Notes: a model not told the origin generated them from the sequence alone. DNA of 64,000 bases from Bacillota bacterium (GCA_023444095.1 JAEZRP010000029.1:61729-125728); one strand, 5' to 3'; counted from the first letter of the stretch, positions 8,415 to 17,291 are shown. Translations and numbers: made by a program.

Positions 8415-9014
8415 TCACTCAGGCAACGGAGATGGACCGACCGGGAATATCCTTTGGCGATCCAGGAAATCCTGGACGATGCGCAGCGCCTCTCCAAACC
8501 GCTGGAAGTGTACGATCTCGCGCTCCCGAAGGAACTTGAGCGGATCGATCACGTCGGGGTCATCGGAAAGGTTGATGAGCCATTGATAGGTTGCGCGGGC
8601 CTTCTGCTCCGCGGCCATGTCTTCCGTCAGGTCGGCGACCGGGTCGCCTTTCGATTGCAGATACGCCGCCGTAAAGGGAACGCCGGCGGCGCTCACGGGA
8701 TAGACCGCCTTGTCGTGATCGGCATAATACGCGTCGAGGCCAGCTTCCTGAATGGATTCGATGCTGGCGTTCTTCGTGAGCTGCCTGACCATGCTGCCGA
8801 TCATCTCCAGATGCGCGAGTTCCTCTGTGCCGATATCGTTGAGAACCGCGCGGGCTTCCGGGGTCACCATGGAGAACCGCTGGCTCAGATACCGGAGGGA
8901 TGCGGCGAGTTCTCCATCGGGACCGCCGTACTGCGTGAGGATGACCTTCGCCATCGCGGGATTCGGGTTCTTGATCTTGATCGGGTACTCCAGCTTCTTT
9001 TCATAAATCCACAT
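8415..9014 (-). CDS. cotJC: spore coat protein CotJC (manganese-catalase family)
   Basis: 199 residues. MWIYEKKLEYPI and the YGGPDGELAASLRYLSQRF segment are hallmark CotJC. Di-manganese ligands are visible in TEELAHLEMIGSMV (about 66-79) and in the later EREIVHFQRF helix, so the ferritin-like catalase centre is intact. CotJC is an inner-coat component; catalase activity is family knowledge, not shown here. The RBS GGAGGAG lies 9 nt before the ATG, directly after the cotJB stop. Its presence is strong evidence that the host sporulates. Confidence 0.95.
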   Translation of the reverse strand: MWIYEKKLEYPIKIKNPNPAMAKVILTQYGGPDGELAASLRYLSQRFSMVTPEARAVLNDIGTEELAHLEMIGSMVRQLTKNASIESIQEAGLDAYYADHDKAVYPVSAAGVPFTAAYLQSKGDPVADLTEDMAAEQKARATYQWLINLSDDPDVIDPLKFLREREIVHFQRFGEALRIVQDFLDRQRIFPVGPSPLPE

Positions 9015-9290
9015 TCAGCAGCACTCCTCCGGCAGTTCCATATTGAAGCCATACTGCCACGGCCAGGGATCCCTGTACCATTTCCAGCACTCCGGATTGA
9101 AGGACCGATAGGAGTACAGAGGGCCGCACATCGCTTCGTACCGTCTTCTGAATTCATTCGCGCGCTCGATCACGCTGTTATACGTTTCGAGCGCCTCCCG
9201 ATCGTTCGGGTGCGTGTCGAGAAATAGCTGAAGGTCGACCGCCATAAAATCAAGCTCCATCAATTCTCTCAAAATCATGTCTCTATCCAC
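9015..9290 (-). CDS. cotJB: spore coat protein CotJB
   Basis: 91 residues from a GTG at 9290, preferred because GGGAGGA lies 7 nt upstream; an ATG at 9305 would add five residues but has no spaced RBS. LRELMELDFMAVDLQLFLD and the later WKWYRDPWPW are characteristic of CotJB. The 3' end abuts the cotJC ATG, and the 5' end overlaps cotJA by 8 nt, giving the classical cotJABC order. Confidence 0.92.
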   Translation of the reverse strand: MDRDMILRELMELDFMAVDLQLFLDTHPNDREALETYNSVIERANEFRRRYEAMCGPLYSYRSFNPECWKWYRDPWPWQYGFNMELPEECC

Positions 9291-9552
9291 GGCAAGTCCT
9301 CCCATCCTGCGCCACCCCGCAACGGATTGGCGGGGAACACGTCACTTCCGGCTCGAGATTGACATACTCTATCCTGCGGTAAGGGCTGTAGAGCTCGGGA
9401 AACGCCGTGCCGGTCGCGAGAGACCTGCAGGGCGACCATACGCCGCAATACTGCTGAAAAGGGACATACGCAACCGCAAGCTGGACGCAGCGAATGCACG
9501 TTTCCAGCGGAACGCATCTACGGCATTGCTCCTCTTGATTCGAACAACACAA
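9283..9552 (-). CDS. cotJA: spore coat associated protein CotJA
   Basis: 89 residues. LAVAYVPFQQYCGVWSP and GTAFPELYSPY are the CotJA signature; the N-terminus is cysteine-rich (CCSNQEEQCRRC), which could cross-link in the coat. The start is a TTG with AGGAGGAG 7 nt upstream. The promoter is probably used by a sporulation sigma factor. An A/T-rich CATTATAAAA lies just before the RBS, but I cannot assign sigma-E or sigma-K with confidence. Confidence 0.88.
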   Translation of the reverse strand: MCCSNQEEQCRRCVPLETCIRCVQLAVAYVPFQQYCGVWSPCRSLATGTAFPELYSPYRRIEYVNLEPEVTCSPPIRCGVAQDGRTCRG

Positions 9553-9918
9553 GTTCAGTCTCCTCCTGTTTTATAATGGGGAGCCTCTATATCATACTCA
9601 TTTTGAATGGCAAGGTTCCCGCTGCCGCACGCCGCCTGGCATTCCGCATCTTCCTCCCATTTTCTTAGTTGGACTTCCGCATGTGCCGTCCGGCATCGAT
9701 GTCATCGTTAGTTGCATCCGATTCGGAGCCAAAGAGTGCGCACCCGACGATCGCGATCGTCGGGTGCGTTTGCCCAAAGTCTGCCCGGCTACGCGGGGCA
9801 CGAGCCGGAATGAATCAAGGTGATGTCTTCAGTCCAACGCGCCGGGTCCATCGACCTTGCAGGAGCGTTTCAAATGCCGATCATGGCCATGCTCCGCATA
9901 AACGCAGGCGGCCCTTCT
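9553..9918. other. gene-free stretch upstream of cotJA with one perfect palindrome
   Basis: No credible coding frame on either strand. It holds the cotJA promoter region and a 30-bp perfect palindrome (9739-9768) listed separately. Confidence 0.6.
9739..9768. repeat. 30-bp perfect palindrome
   Basis: Positions 9739-9753 are the exact reverse complement of 9754-9768 (centre GATCGCGATC, outer arms starting CGCACCCGAC). It is followed by TTTG on the plus side and, on the minus side, CACTCTTTGG. It could be a weak bidirectional terminator between two minus-strand units or a dimeric protein site. Confidence 0.7.
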
Positions 9919-11034
9919 TCAGGCATTCAACCCCGCGTATACCTCCCGTTCGATGATGCGCCGCATCTCGTCCTTCTGCCCTCCAACGACGTTGAACATG
10001 TACACCGCAAACAGCCGGCGCGCCGGGTCCACCCAGAACTTGTTGCCGTAATAGCCGCCCCAGCCGAAGCTTCCCGGCGCATAGGGATATGCTTCCGTAT
10101 CGCCATACAGGGCCAGCCCGATGCCCCAACGCACGCCCGGTTCCGGAAACAAACCCGGCGCCAATGTGTTTGTCGTCATGGCTCTCACCGTCTCGGGCTT
10201 CAGGACGCGCACGCCGTTCCACGTACCCTCCCCGGCCAACATGCCCGCAAATCTGGCGCCGTCCCCCAAGGTCATGAACACGCCGCCCGCGCCCGAATCC
10301 AGGGGAACATCCTCCGGATATGGACTCGGGAAATAATTCAGGGGCATCGCCGCAAGCCCTTCCTCCGTGGTTTCGTAGACCCGGGATAGCCGAGGCATCT
10401 CGTCTTTTTTTAGGTGGAACATCGGCGGTTCCATGCCCAGCGGCTCGTGCAGGTAGATCCGAAGGACATCCCGGAAGGGCATGCCTGCCGCCGCCTCCAG
10501 CACATGTCCCAGAAGCGTAAAGCCGACATAACTGCTGTACCCCGTTCGAGTGCCCGGCATAAATTCCAGCGGCACCGCGGCTGCGGCCTCCGCCCACATG
10601 GCCAGCCCCTCGTTCCTTCCCTGCGTGGCCCGGAAGATCTCCTCCATGTGCGCGTCCGACATGCCCAGGCCGTTGGTGTGATTTAGGAGGTGCATAACCG
10701 TCAGATCCCGGTCTGCGGGCAAGGGCATCTTGCCTCCATTCCCGTCATACACCCACTGCGTGCACGGCACATATTTCCGGACGGGATCGTCCAGGCGCAA
10801 TTTTCCCCGCTCTACGAGCGCCATGGCGGCAGCGGCCGTCATGGGCTTTGCCATCGACATGATCCGAAACAGGGTGTTCTCCCGGATCGGGATCCCCGCG
10901 TCCCGGTCAGCGTACCCTGCGTACCGCACATTTGGCGGCTCGTCCGCATGGGAAAGATAGACGCTGTACCCTCCCAGCCAGTCCCGTTCCAGATAACGCT
11001 CCATTGCCCGTTCCAGGCCCGCAAAGTTTGCCAT
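9919..11034 (-). CDS. class C beta-lactamase-like serine hydrolase (esterase/transpeptidase-like)
   Basis: 371 residues, beta-lactamase/PBP superfamily. Catalytic SxxK is present as SMAK in FRIMSMAKPMTA (about 60). The second-motif Tyr appears in GYSSYVGFTLLGHVLE, where the usual YxN is YSS. HLLNHTNGLG is another family segment. No signal peptide is evident, so it is probably cytoplasmic, more like EstB-type esterases than an exported beta-lactamase. Two ATGs (11040, 11034) follow AAGGAGGGG; 11034 has better spacing. It lies 57 nt downstream of chrA and is probably co-transcribed. Confidence 0.85.
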   Translation of the reverse strand: MANFAGLERAMERYLERDWLGGYSVYLSHADEPPNVRYAGYADRDAGIPIRENTLFRIMSMAKPMTAAAAMALVERGKLRLDDPVRKYVPCTQWVYDGNGGKMPLPADRDLTVMHLLNHTNGLGMSDAHMEEIFRATQGRNEGLAMWAEAAAAVPLEFMPGTRTGYSSYVGFTLLGHVLEAAAGMPFRDVLRIYLHEPLGMEPPMFHLKKDEMPRLSRVYETTEEGLAAMPLNYFPSPYPEDVPLDSGAGGVFMTLGDGARFAGMLAGEGTWNGVRVLKPETVRAMTTNTLAPGLFPEPGVRWGIGLALYGDTEAYPYAPGSFGWGGYYGNKFWVDPARRLFAVYMFNVVGGQKDEMRRIIEREVYAGLNA

Positions 11035-11091
11035 GCGCATGCCCCTCCTTTTTGCCATCCCCAATCCTTTTCTCCAAGTACCCTTCACTTA

Positions 11092-12285
11092 TCAAATGAA
11101 GCCCGCTGCAATCGCCGCCAGCACAATCAGCGGCGCCGGGATTTTTTTTGTGAGCAGAAGAATCACGGTAACGCTCATGACGAGAACGTTGTCGACTGTC
11201 AATCCGCTCTTCTGCATCAGGACGACGCCAGCCAAGGCGATCAGTCCGCCCGCTACGGCGGTAATTCCGTTTAAAGAGATTCGAATTCCATGGATGTTCT
11301 TCAGGCTTTCCCAGATAGGATAGACGAAATAAATCAGTAGAATCCCCGGCAGAAATATGCCAATCCCCCCTGCGGCCGCACCCAGGATTTGCGTGAAAAC
11401 GCTTCCTCCCCGCGCCGCCATCCCCCCGGCATACGCGCTGAAACTGAACATCGGCCCCGGCAGCCCCTGGACGAGCCCGAAACCGGTCAGAAATTCCTGA
11501 TCTGTCATGTACCGATACGCTTCCACCAATTCGCTGTGCATCATCGGCACCACAACTTGTCCGCCCCCGATCACCAGATAGCCGTAACGATAGAAGCTTT
11601 CGAACAAATGAACCATTCTGTTATCCCATATGAGCGTGAGAAGAAAACCTCCCAAAGCGAATGCGACAAAGGCGATCAAATATTTCCAGGGTGGCGCCAT
11701 TTTCACGCGATTCCAAAGATTTCGTTCTTTGGATGCGATAACGCTTACAGCCCCTCCGGCAATGAGTACAAGTGGATAAATCCAGGGCTGCCGGACAAAA
11801 AATGTAACGATGCCACCAAGAAGAAAAAGATACAAAGTGTTTCTGTCTTTTATGACCTTTCTCCCGATTCGGTATGCAGCGACGACAATAAAGCCCACGG
11901 CCATCGGTCCAATGTAGCGCAGCACATCCGGCGACAGATTCATCCCGCTCAAAAAAACGCCCAGAAAAGAAAGCAGCGTCATCACAACAAGCACCGGCAA
12001 GGCCCAAACCAGCATGGTGAGAAGGGCCAACAACGGCCCGCCAGTCTTATAGCCGATGGCGACAATCGTCTGCGTGCTGCTTGGACCGGGCAGTATTCCG
12101 GTCAATGCGATCAGCTCCGCCAGTTCTTCCTCGGATAAATACTTTTTCTTGATGACCAGTTGATCCGCAAAGACGCCAAAGTGCGCCTCGGGACCCCCGT
12201 AGGCTCCCAAGGAACATATGAACACATCCTTGAGAAAGGAACGCCAAAGGGGATTGGTTTTCCTGCATTCATGATCATTCCCCAT
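11092..12285 (-). CDS. chrA: chromate transporter ChrA family protein
   Basis: 397 residues with about ten hydrophobic segments in two homologous halves (long-chain CHR family). The first half has AYGGPEAHFGVF and ILPGPSSTQTIVAIGY; the second repeats the motif as VIGGGQVVVPMM and GLVQGLPGPMFSFSAYAGG. CHR proteins expel chromate coupled to sulfate or proton flow, but many members have untested substrates. The ATG at 12285 is preceded by a weak GCAGG. It is upstream of the serine hydrolase gene in one run. Confidence 0.9.
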   Translation of the reverse strand: MGNDHECRKTNPLWRSFLKDVFICSLGAYGGPEAHFGVFADQLVIKKKYLSEEELAELIALTGILPGPSSTQTIVAIGYKTGGPLLALLTMLVWALPVLVVMTLLSFLGVFLSGMNLSPDVLRYIGPMAVGFIVVAAYRIGRKVIKDRNTLYLFLLGGIVTFFVRQPWIYPLVLIAGGAVSVIASKERNLWNRVKMAPPWKYLIAFVAFALGGFLLTLIWDNRMVHLFESFYRYGYLVIGGGQVVVPMMHSELVEAYRYMTDQEFLTGFGLVQGLPGPMFSFSAYAGGMAARGGSVFTQILGAAAGGIGIFLPGILLIYFVYPIWESLKNIHGIRISLNGITAVAGGLIALAGVVLMQKSGLTVDNVLVMSVTVILLLTKKIPAPLIVLAAIAAGFI

Positions 12286-12306
12286 ACATAAAATCCTGCC
12301 CTTCCG

Positions 12307-12720
12307 TTACATGCTCTGAAGAGCCATTTCATGGCACCATTTCGCCATCTCTGAAATCAGTTCCAGCGGAAGCAGCTTGTCATATGGAAACTGAACCGTA
12401 CCCTTGCTTGTCCTGTACTCCCGCAAGCGGTCACTGAAATGCTCGACCGCTTTCTCGCCCGGGTACAACCCGATATGCCTTTTGTAAGCCGCAAAATGAA
12501 TGACATTGCGCGTCTTCCAATAGGTCGGCATGCCCCACGAGATCCGCTCCTGCGCGTCCGGCAGCGCGGCGCGAATCGTATCCCGTATCGCAACTAAATA
12601 TGGCCGAACACCATCGGGCTGCGCGGCAATATATTCGTCGATATGATTTGCCGGTTCGCCGCAGAAATGGTTCTGATCTACATGAGCGAACTCACGTCCG
12701 CACTGGGGACATTTCCACAT
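12307..12720 (-). CDS. DUF1801 protein with N-terminal zinc-ribbon-like motif
   Basis: 137 residues. A CPQCG knuckle at residues 3-7, with a later FCGE, looks like a small zinc-binding element. The remainder (IDEYIAAQPDGVRPYL, ERISWGMPTYW, HFAAYKRHIGLYPG, KGTVQFPYDKLLPLELI) is the DUF1801/YdhG-like fold, related to frataxin-like 'iron chaperone' proteins of uncertain function. A GTG one codon upstream is the alternative start. It follows the DUF1905 gene by 7 nt, so the two are co-expressed. Confidence 0.82.
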   Translation of the reverse strand: MWKCPQCGREFAHVDQNHFCGEPANHIDEYIAAQPDGVRPYLVAIRDTIRAALPDAQERISWGMPTYWKTRNVIHFAAYKRHIGLYPGEKAVEHFSDRLREYRTSKGTVQFPYDKLLPLELISEMAKWCHEMALQSM

Positions 12721-12727
12721 CACGCAT

Positions 12728-13018
12728 TCACCCTTCCCTTTCCGTAATCGTAACCCTCACGCTGTCGCCCGGCTGTTTTCCGATTTTTGCGCGGATGTCC
12801 TTGCGCATTCCGATGATATAACAAATCGATCCGTCGGCATTTCGCACCCCCATATGAACGACGCTCCCGTCATAAGCCACTCCGTCAAAGGTCGCATGGA
12901 CCTTGACTCTGCCCTTGCCAAACTCGACCCTCACATCATATGGGAAGTCCACATATGCGCCGTCCACGTCGGGTACTTTCCGAATGATCGCCGCGTATTC
13001 GTACGTTTTGCGGTCCAT
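12728..13018 (-). CDS. DUF1905 domain protein
   Basis: 96 residues. YEYAAIIRKVPDVDGAYVDFP, then VRVEFGKGRVKVHATFDG and a final GDSVRVTI describe the small beta-barrel DUF1905, often found alone or fused to YdeI-type domains. No catalytic residues are apparent. The start MDRKTYEY at 13018 has GGGG upstream; an ATG 13 codons earlier is less likely. Confidence 0.82.
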   Translation of the reverse strand: MDRKTYEYAAIIRKVPDVDGAYVDFPYDVRVEFGKGRVKVHATFDGVAYDGSVVHMGVRNADGSICYIIGMRKDIRAKIGKQPGDSVRVTITEREG

Positions 13019-13176
13019 GAATCGCTTGCCCCTTTCGTTCCAATCCATGATTGCCATCTGCCTCGCGCAGAGAACCCGCTCTCATCCCATCCGCCAGCGG
13101 CAAACTTGTACCGTGCGCATTTCTCGTTACGATGATTATATACCCCAAACGCAACGGCTTCCAGCTCCAAAACGAC

Positions 13177-13203
13177 AAAAAAGCCCGGTCTCCGGGCTTT
13201 TCT
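13177..13203 (-). terminator. terminator of the secreted serine hydrolase gene (T-tracts on both sides)
   Basis: AAAAGCCCGG (13179-13188) and CCGGGCTTTT (13192-13201), loop TCT, with T-rich tracts on both sides. It lies about 90 nt past the stop at 13292. Confidence 0.9.
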
Positions 13204-13291
13204 GTCGCTCTGTCTTATCTCCTCCGATCACAGTGCCCGGAAGCATTGCGCATCCGTCCTTCTGCGCATGTCGGATTCGCAAAAAGGCCCT

Positions 13292-15016
13292 CTACGCCAG
13301 GATGCGCATCCAGCCCATTTGCGCGATCAGCACGAGACTCGTAAGGATCCACAGACCCGCGACCGGCCGCAGCAGACCTCGAGCCGCCCGCGCCCGCCAC
13401 GCGCCGAAGACCGCTGCCGCGACGATCCCCCAACCCAGAACGCGCATCGGTATCGTGAAGTCCAGCAACCGGAAAGACAGGATCCCATGGACGATGGTCG
13501 CGCACAGCGCGCACAGAAGCGCGATTTCAAGCGCCAGAGATGCGATCAGGAGATTGTCCCGCCTTTTCCGGCCGCGAAGGGGCGCAACCGCCGCGAAGAC
13601 CAGCGTCAGGAGAAGCAGCGCGCCGGAAAGCACCGGAACGGGTGCCTGGACGCCCCTCGCCTGCCAGAAGGGAACCTTCGTATAGGTGATCGCGGACTGA
13701 GTGGCGATCAGGGTCTGCCCGTTTTTCTTCACGAACCGGACGACGCCCATCGGCGACATGTATTCGTCCTCTCCCACCGGCGTCAGCGCCTGCCCGGCAA
13801 TCGAGTAGCCTTCCTCTGCCGAACCCTCCACGCGCAGCAGCTTTCGCGGCACGACGTACCGGAGGATCTTTTCCGCCGTCTCGGCGCTCGACCAGTTGTT
13901 TGCATAAACACCCGCAATGTCGAAGGTCGCCCAGCCCTCCCCGTATTCCGCGCGCCCATACAGCGCGTCCGTCGCCGCGCGCATCGAGCCGTCGATCCTC
14001 TCTTCCGGCAGGTAGGTATTCACCGACAGGAACACGCCTGTCCTCTTTTCCGGATACAGCGCGATCCGGCTGTAGAAGTGGAGGGTTTCGCCCTTCTTGT
14101 CAAAGTACGTCAGGCCGTTTTGCTCCTTCCGGTTCCAGGCATAGCCCATGCCTGGTAGCTCGTCCGACATCGCGTACTGCCGCGCAAACAGCTGCTCCTT
14201 CGACGAGGCCGACAAGACGCGCTCGTCGTTCGGGTCGGTAAGCCAGAGCATATAGGCGGCCATGTCCGCGGCGGTCGATACCGCAGAGCCCTCCGGGTAG
14301 AGGTTCATGTAGGGCTCTATCGTCTCCCGGCCGTCCGGGAGGTAGGGCTTTGCCACATAGGCGACGTCGTGCATGTGCTCGAAGGTGGTGTGCGCCATGC
14401 CCAGCGGCAGAAAGATCTCCGCGCGGCAGAGCGCGGCGAAGTCCTGATCCGCGACGCGCTCGACCACGTAAGCGGCCAGCGCGATGCCATAGTTGGAGTA
14501 GGAGCACACCCCCGGCGCGAGACTCTGCTCGGGCCTGTACCGCCGGACGCTGACGCACAGGGGCAGCGTGTCACTGACGTTTGGTACCGCCATGCCCGTC
14601 ACCAGGTCTTCGAATCCGGCGGAGTGGGTCAGAAGCTGGCGCATGGTGACCGGCCGCTCGAACGAGGGAAAATCCGGCTCGAGATAGGCTGCGATGTCCT
14701 GGTCCATGTCGATCAACCCCCGCTGCGCGCACAACTGCGCCGCCACCGCGACAAATGTCTTTGAGACAGAGCCGATTCGAAACGCGACGTTCTCCGAAGC
14801 CGCAATGTTCATCGCCTCGTCCGCCCAGCCGAATCCGCCCGCGAACGTCACATGGCCATCCTCAACCACTGCGAGGATCGCGGCTTTCGCGCCGTCCGGG
14901 CCTGTCAGCGCTTCCACTTCCTCTATCATTGTACCGACCAGTTCGCTTTGCGCCAACGCGGGTACGCCCGCGAGGAGCGCGAGAAAAAGAGACAACCCAA
15001 AGGCAATTCTACGCAT
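13292..15016 (-). CDS. secreted/membrane-anchored beta-lactamase-family serine hydrolase
   Basis: 574 residues. Signal peptide (LSLFLALLAGVPALA, cleavage near residue 22), then a PBP/class C beta-lactamase domain: SVSKTF (SxxK, about 82), YSNYGIALAAYVVE (YxN) and HSAGFEDL. The C-terminal third carries about four hydrophobic helices, so the catalytic domain is tethered outside the membrane, as in FmtA/PbpE-like proteins acting on peptidoglycan or teichoic-acid substrates. AGGAGG lies 7 nt before the ATG at 15016. It is divergent from a two-component system, and its upstream DNA carries the repeat motif shared with another target gene. Confidence 0.85.
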   Translation of the reverse strand: MRRIAFGLSLFLALLAGVPALAQSELVGTMIEEVEALTGPDGAKAAILAVVEDGHVTFAGGFGWADEAMNIAASENVAFRIGSVSKTFVAVAAQLCAQRGLIDMDQDIAAYLEPDFPSFERPVTMRQLLTHSAGFEDLVTGMAVPNVSDTLPLCVSVRRYRPEQSLAPGVCSYSNYGIALAAYVVERVADQDFAALCRAEIFLPLGMAHTTFEHMHDVAYVAKPYLPDGRETIEPYMNLYPEGSAVSTAADMAAYMLWLTDPNDERVLSASSKEQLFARQYAMSDELPGMGYAWNRKEQNGLTYFDKKGETLHFYSRIALYPEKRTGVFLSVNTYLPEERIDGSMRAATDALYGRAEYGEGWATFDIAGVYANNWSSAETAEKILRYVVPRKLLRVEGSAEEGYSIAGQALTPVGEDEYMSPMGVVRFVKKNGQTLIATQSAITYTKVPFWQARGVQAPVPVLSGALLLLTLVFAAVAPLRGRKRRDNLLIASLALEIALLCALCATIVHGILSFRLLDFTIPMRVLGWGIVAAAVFGAWRARAARGLLRPVAGLWILTSLVLIAQMGWMRILA

Positions 15017-15082
15017 GGTCATTCCTCCTCGATGTTCTTCCCCCATTGTGCCGGATCAACCTGAAGCGCGTCCCGCGCGCGC

Positions 15083-15100
15083 CTTAAATGCGCCTTAAAT
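15083..15100. promoter_or_regulatory. CTTAAAT-N4-CTTAAAT direct repeat (probable response-regulator site 1)
   Basis: Two CTTAAAT units with 11-bp period, the spacing OmpR/PhoB-type regulators bind; the full repeat unit is an exact 11-mer (15079-15089 and 15090-15100). Read towards the serine hydrolase it is ATTTAAG-N4-ATTTAAG, then 17 nt, TTCAG (15065-15061) and a CACAAT -10-like element 32 nt from the repeat. The identical arrangement occurs at 17274-17329. Confidence 0.65.
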
Positions 15101-15134
15101 CGGCATCGCGCCGATTCCGCCGCGCGGGGATGTA

Positions 15135-15143
15135 TGGTATACT
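15135..15143 (+). promoter_or_regulatory. extended -10 promoter of the two-component operon
   Basis: TGGTATACT (TG-n-TATACT) about 35 nt upstream of the response-regulator TTG start. No good -35 hexamer is seen; the 11-bp direct repeat lies further upstream. Confidence 0.5.
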
Positions 15144-15177
15144 GTGGGCAAAGAAATGCTGCGAGGAGGTGCCTCCT

Positions 15178-15876
15178 TTGAACATACTGGTCGCGGAGGA
15201 CGAGGCCGACATCCGAACGCTTTTGGCCATCAGCCTGGAGGACGAGGGTTATCGCGTGTTTCCGGCCGCGGACGGCATCGCGGCGCTCGAGATCTTTTCC
15301 AGCGAAGTCGTCGATCTGGCCATCCTGGACGTGATGATGCCCAGGCTCGACGGATTCAACCTGCTTGTCAAAATCCGGGAAAAGAGCACCGTGCCCGTCA
15401 TCTTCCTGACCGCGCGCGGCGAGGATGTGGACAAGGTGATGGGGCTGGGCATGGGCGCGGACGACTACCTTTCAAAGCCCTTCTCGATGAGCGAACTGAT
15501 CGCGCGGGTCGGCGCGCAGCTGCGCAGGAATCGGAAGTACGACGCGCCGAAGGAGGATCGCTCCGCGCTCGCGTACGGCGCGCTGCGCGTCGACCGGGAC
15601 ACCTGCTGCGCGTACCGGGACGAGAGGCCCATCGATCTGAACGCCAAGGAGTACAAGCTGCTCTTGTACCTGATGGAGCACCCGGAGCGGGTGTTCACGA
15701 AAAAGCAGCTCTACAACGCAGTGTGGGAAGACGACTACTACTTCGACGACAACACGGTCATGGTGCACATCAGCCATCTGCGCAACAAGATCGAATCCGA
15801 TCCGCAGAACCCCAAGTACATCATCACCGTGCGCGGACTGGGCTATAAGCTTCACAAGGCGGGGGTCAAGCGATGA
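15178..15876 (+). CDS. OmpR/PhoB-family response regulator
   Basis: 232 residues. REC domain: acidic pocket EDEAD, phospho-acceptor Asp in LAILDVMMPRLDG (about 52), FLTARG, and Lys in DYLSKPF. Winged-helix DNA-binding domain from about 130: LNAKEYKLLLYLMEHP, then HISHLRNKIE and IITVRGLGYKL. The start is a TTG after GAGGAGG. AGGAG and CTCCT around the spacer could form a small hairpin hiding the RBS, which with the TTG points to low expression. The gene overlaps the kinase gene by ATGA. Confidence 0.93.
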   Translation: MNILVAEDEADIRTLLAISLEDEGYRVFPAADGIAALEIFSSEVVDLAILDVMMPRLDGFNLLVKIREKSTVPVIFLTARGEDVDKVMGLGMGADDYLSKPFSMSELIARVGAQLRRNRKYDAPKEDRSALAYGALRVDRDTCCAYRDERPIDLNAKEYKLLLYLMEHPERVFTKKQLYNAVWEDDYYFDDNTVMVHISHLRNKIESDPQNPKYIITVRGLGYKLHKAGVKR

Positions 15877-17279
15877 GAGGCGGACTAAAGCGCCAGTTTC
15901 TGGTGAATTACCTGATCGCGTTCTTGCTGTCGATCGTGGCGGCGCTGTTCGCGTTTCTGCTCCTGTCCTTCGCGAGCGACGTTATTTCAAAGACGCTCAT
16001 GAAAAACCGATACCCCGCCGACGCGCTGATGCGGGACGATTACGCGCTGATCGACGCGACGCCAGTGGTTCAAAATGGCGGCGGCTTGCAGGTGGTGGAC
16101 GGGCGTTACAGCGTCGTCCGCTCGGAAGGGCTCGATCCTTTCGGGGAAAAGGCACTCACAGCCAAAAGCTTCACCGATTTTCTGGTTCGAAGCCGCGCGA
16201 TCGGAACACCGTTCCACCACGACGTCTCTTACAACGAGAAAGGCGGTTTTTGGCTGATCGTCACATTCCCGACGTCCATCCGGCTCGACTTCGCGCTGGC
16301 GTTCAACCGGGAAGCGGCGTCGAGGGACATCGGAAATGTGTCCGCCGCGTTTATCGCGGTCGCGATCTTCTACTTCCTGCTCCTTGCGGCGTTCGCGGCG
16401 GTCTATTCCCGGATCACCTCGCGGCGCATCGTGGGCCCTTTGCGCAAGCTCACGGAGGGCACGCGGCGGCTCCGGGAGGGCGACTATTCGGCGCGGGTCG
16501 ATCTGCACCTGAAAAACGAATTCGCGGAGCTTCAAGCGACCTTCAACGACATGGCGGAACGGATCGAAAGCGAGATCACGCTGCGGCAACGGTCGGAGGA
16601 GGAGCGAAAGAAACTGATTCTGGACGTATCACACGATCTGAAAAACCCGCTGGCAAGCGTCGCGGGCTACGCGGAACTCTGCCTGAAGCGGGGAAACTCC
16701 CTCAGCGAGCCGACCCGCGGCTATCTCGAGGTGATTCACAAGAACAGCCGCCGCGCCAGCGCGCTATTAAACGAGCTGTTCGAGCTGTCGAGGCTCGAAA
16801 GTCCCGCGTTCCGCCTGAACATGCAGCGCCTAGACGCCTGCGAGGTTCTCAGGCTTGCATGCGGCGAGATCCTGCCATCCCTCGAGCACGCCGGGTTTGC
16901 GTGCGAATTCGACATCCCCGAGGAGCCGTTCTACGCGATGATCGACCGCGAGCGGCTGAACCGGGTGATCTTCAACCTCGCAGACAACGCCGTGCGCTAC
17001 AACCCAAGGGGCACAAGATTCTATGTGCGCCTGCCGAGCACAGAGGGCCGGGTCGCGATCACATTCCGGGACAACGGCGTCGGCATTCCGGAAGCCGTCG
17101 CCCGCGATATCTTCAAGCCCTTCGTCCGGGGAGACGACGCCCGAAATTCGGATACGGGTGGCGCGGGACTCGGGCTCTCGATCGCACGGAAGATCGCCGA
17201 GGCGCACGGCGGCATACTGACGCTCGAGAGGAGCGTTTCCCCCGGCTGCGCTTTCCTGCTGGAGCTTCCGCTGATTTAA
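15873..17279 (+). CDS. sensor histidine kinase
   Basis: 468 residues. Transmembrane helix at about 10-33, an extracellular sensor of about 130 residues with no named domain, a second helix at about 160-185, HAMP, then HisKA with the phospho-His in LDVSHDLKNPLASVAGYAEL (about 253) and HATPase_c with NLADNAVRYNP (N box), DNGVGIPE (G1) and GGAGLGLSIA (G2). All catalytic boxes are intact. Starts with ATGA overlap on the regulator. Neighbouring genes suggest that it senses a cell-envelope condition; the ligand is unknown. Confidence 0.93.
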   Translation: MRGGLKRQFLVNYLIAFLLSIVAALFAFLLLSFASDVISKTLMKNRYPADALMRDDYALIDATPVVQNGGGLQVVDGRYSVVRSEGLDPFGEKALTAKSFTDFLVRSRAIGTPFHHDVSYNEKGGFWLIVTFPTSIRLDFALAFNREAASRDIGNVSAAFIAVAIFYFLLLAAFAAVYSRITSRRIVGPLRKLTEGTRRLREGDYSARVDLHLKNEFAELQATFNDMAERIESEITLRQRSEEERKKLILDVSHDLKNPLASVAGYAELCLKRGNSLSEPTRGYLEVIHKNSRRASALLNELFELSRLESPAFRLNMQRLDACEVLRLACGEILPSLEHAGFACEFDIPEEPFYAMIDRERLNRVIFNLADNAVRYNPRGTRFYVRLPSTEGRVAITFRDNGVGIPEAVARDIFKPFVRGDDARNSDTGGAGLGLSIARKIAEAHGGILTLERSVSPGCAFLLELPLI

Positions 17280-17291
17280 GGAGGATTTAAG
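17274..17291 (+). promoter_or_regulatory. ATTTAAG-N4-ATTTAAG direct repeat (probable response-regulator site 2)
   Basis: It begins within the last codons of the kinase gene. Downstream, TTCAG (17309-17313) starts 17 nt after the repeat and TAGGAT (17324-17329) 32 nt after it, exactly as at site 1 on the other flank. The 15 bases from TTCAG match site 1 at 11 positions (TTCAGRTTGRTYCGS). No -35 consensus is present, as expected for an activator-dependent promoter. It lies upstream of the ICMT-like gene. Confidence 0.65.
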
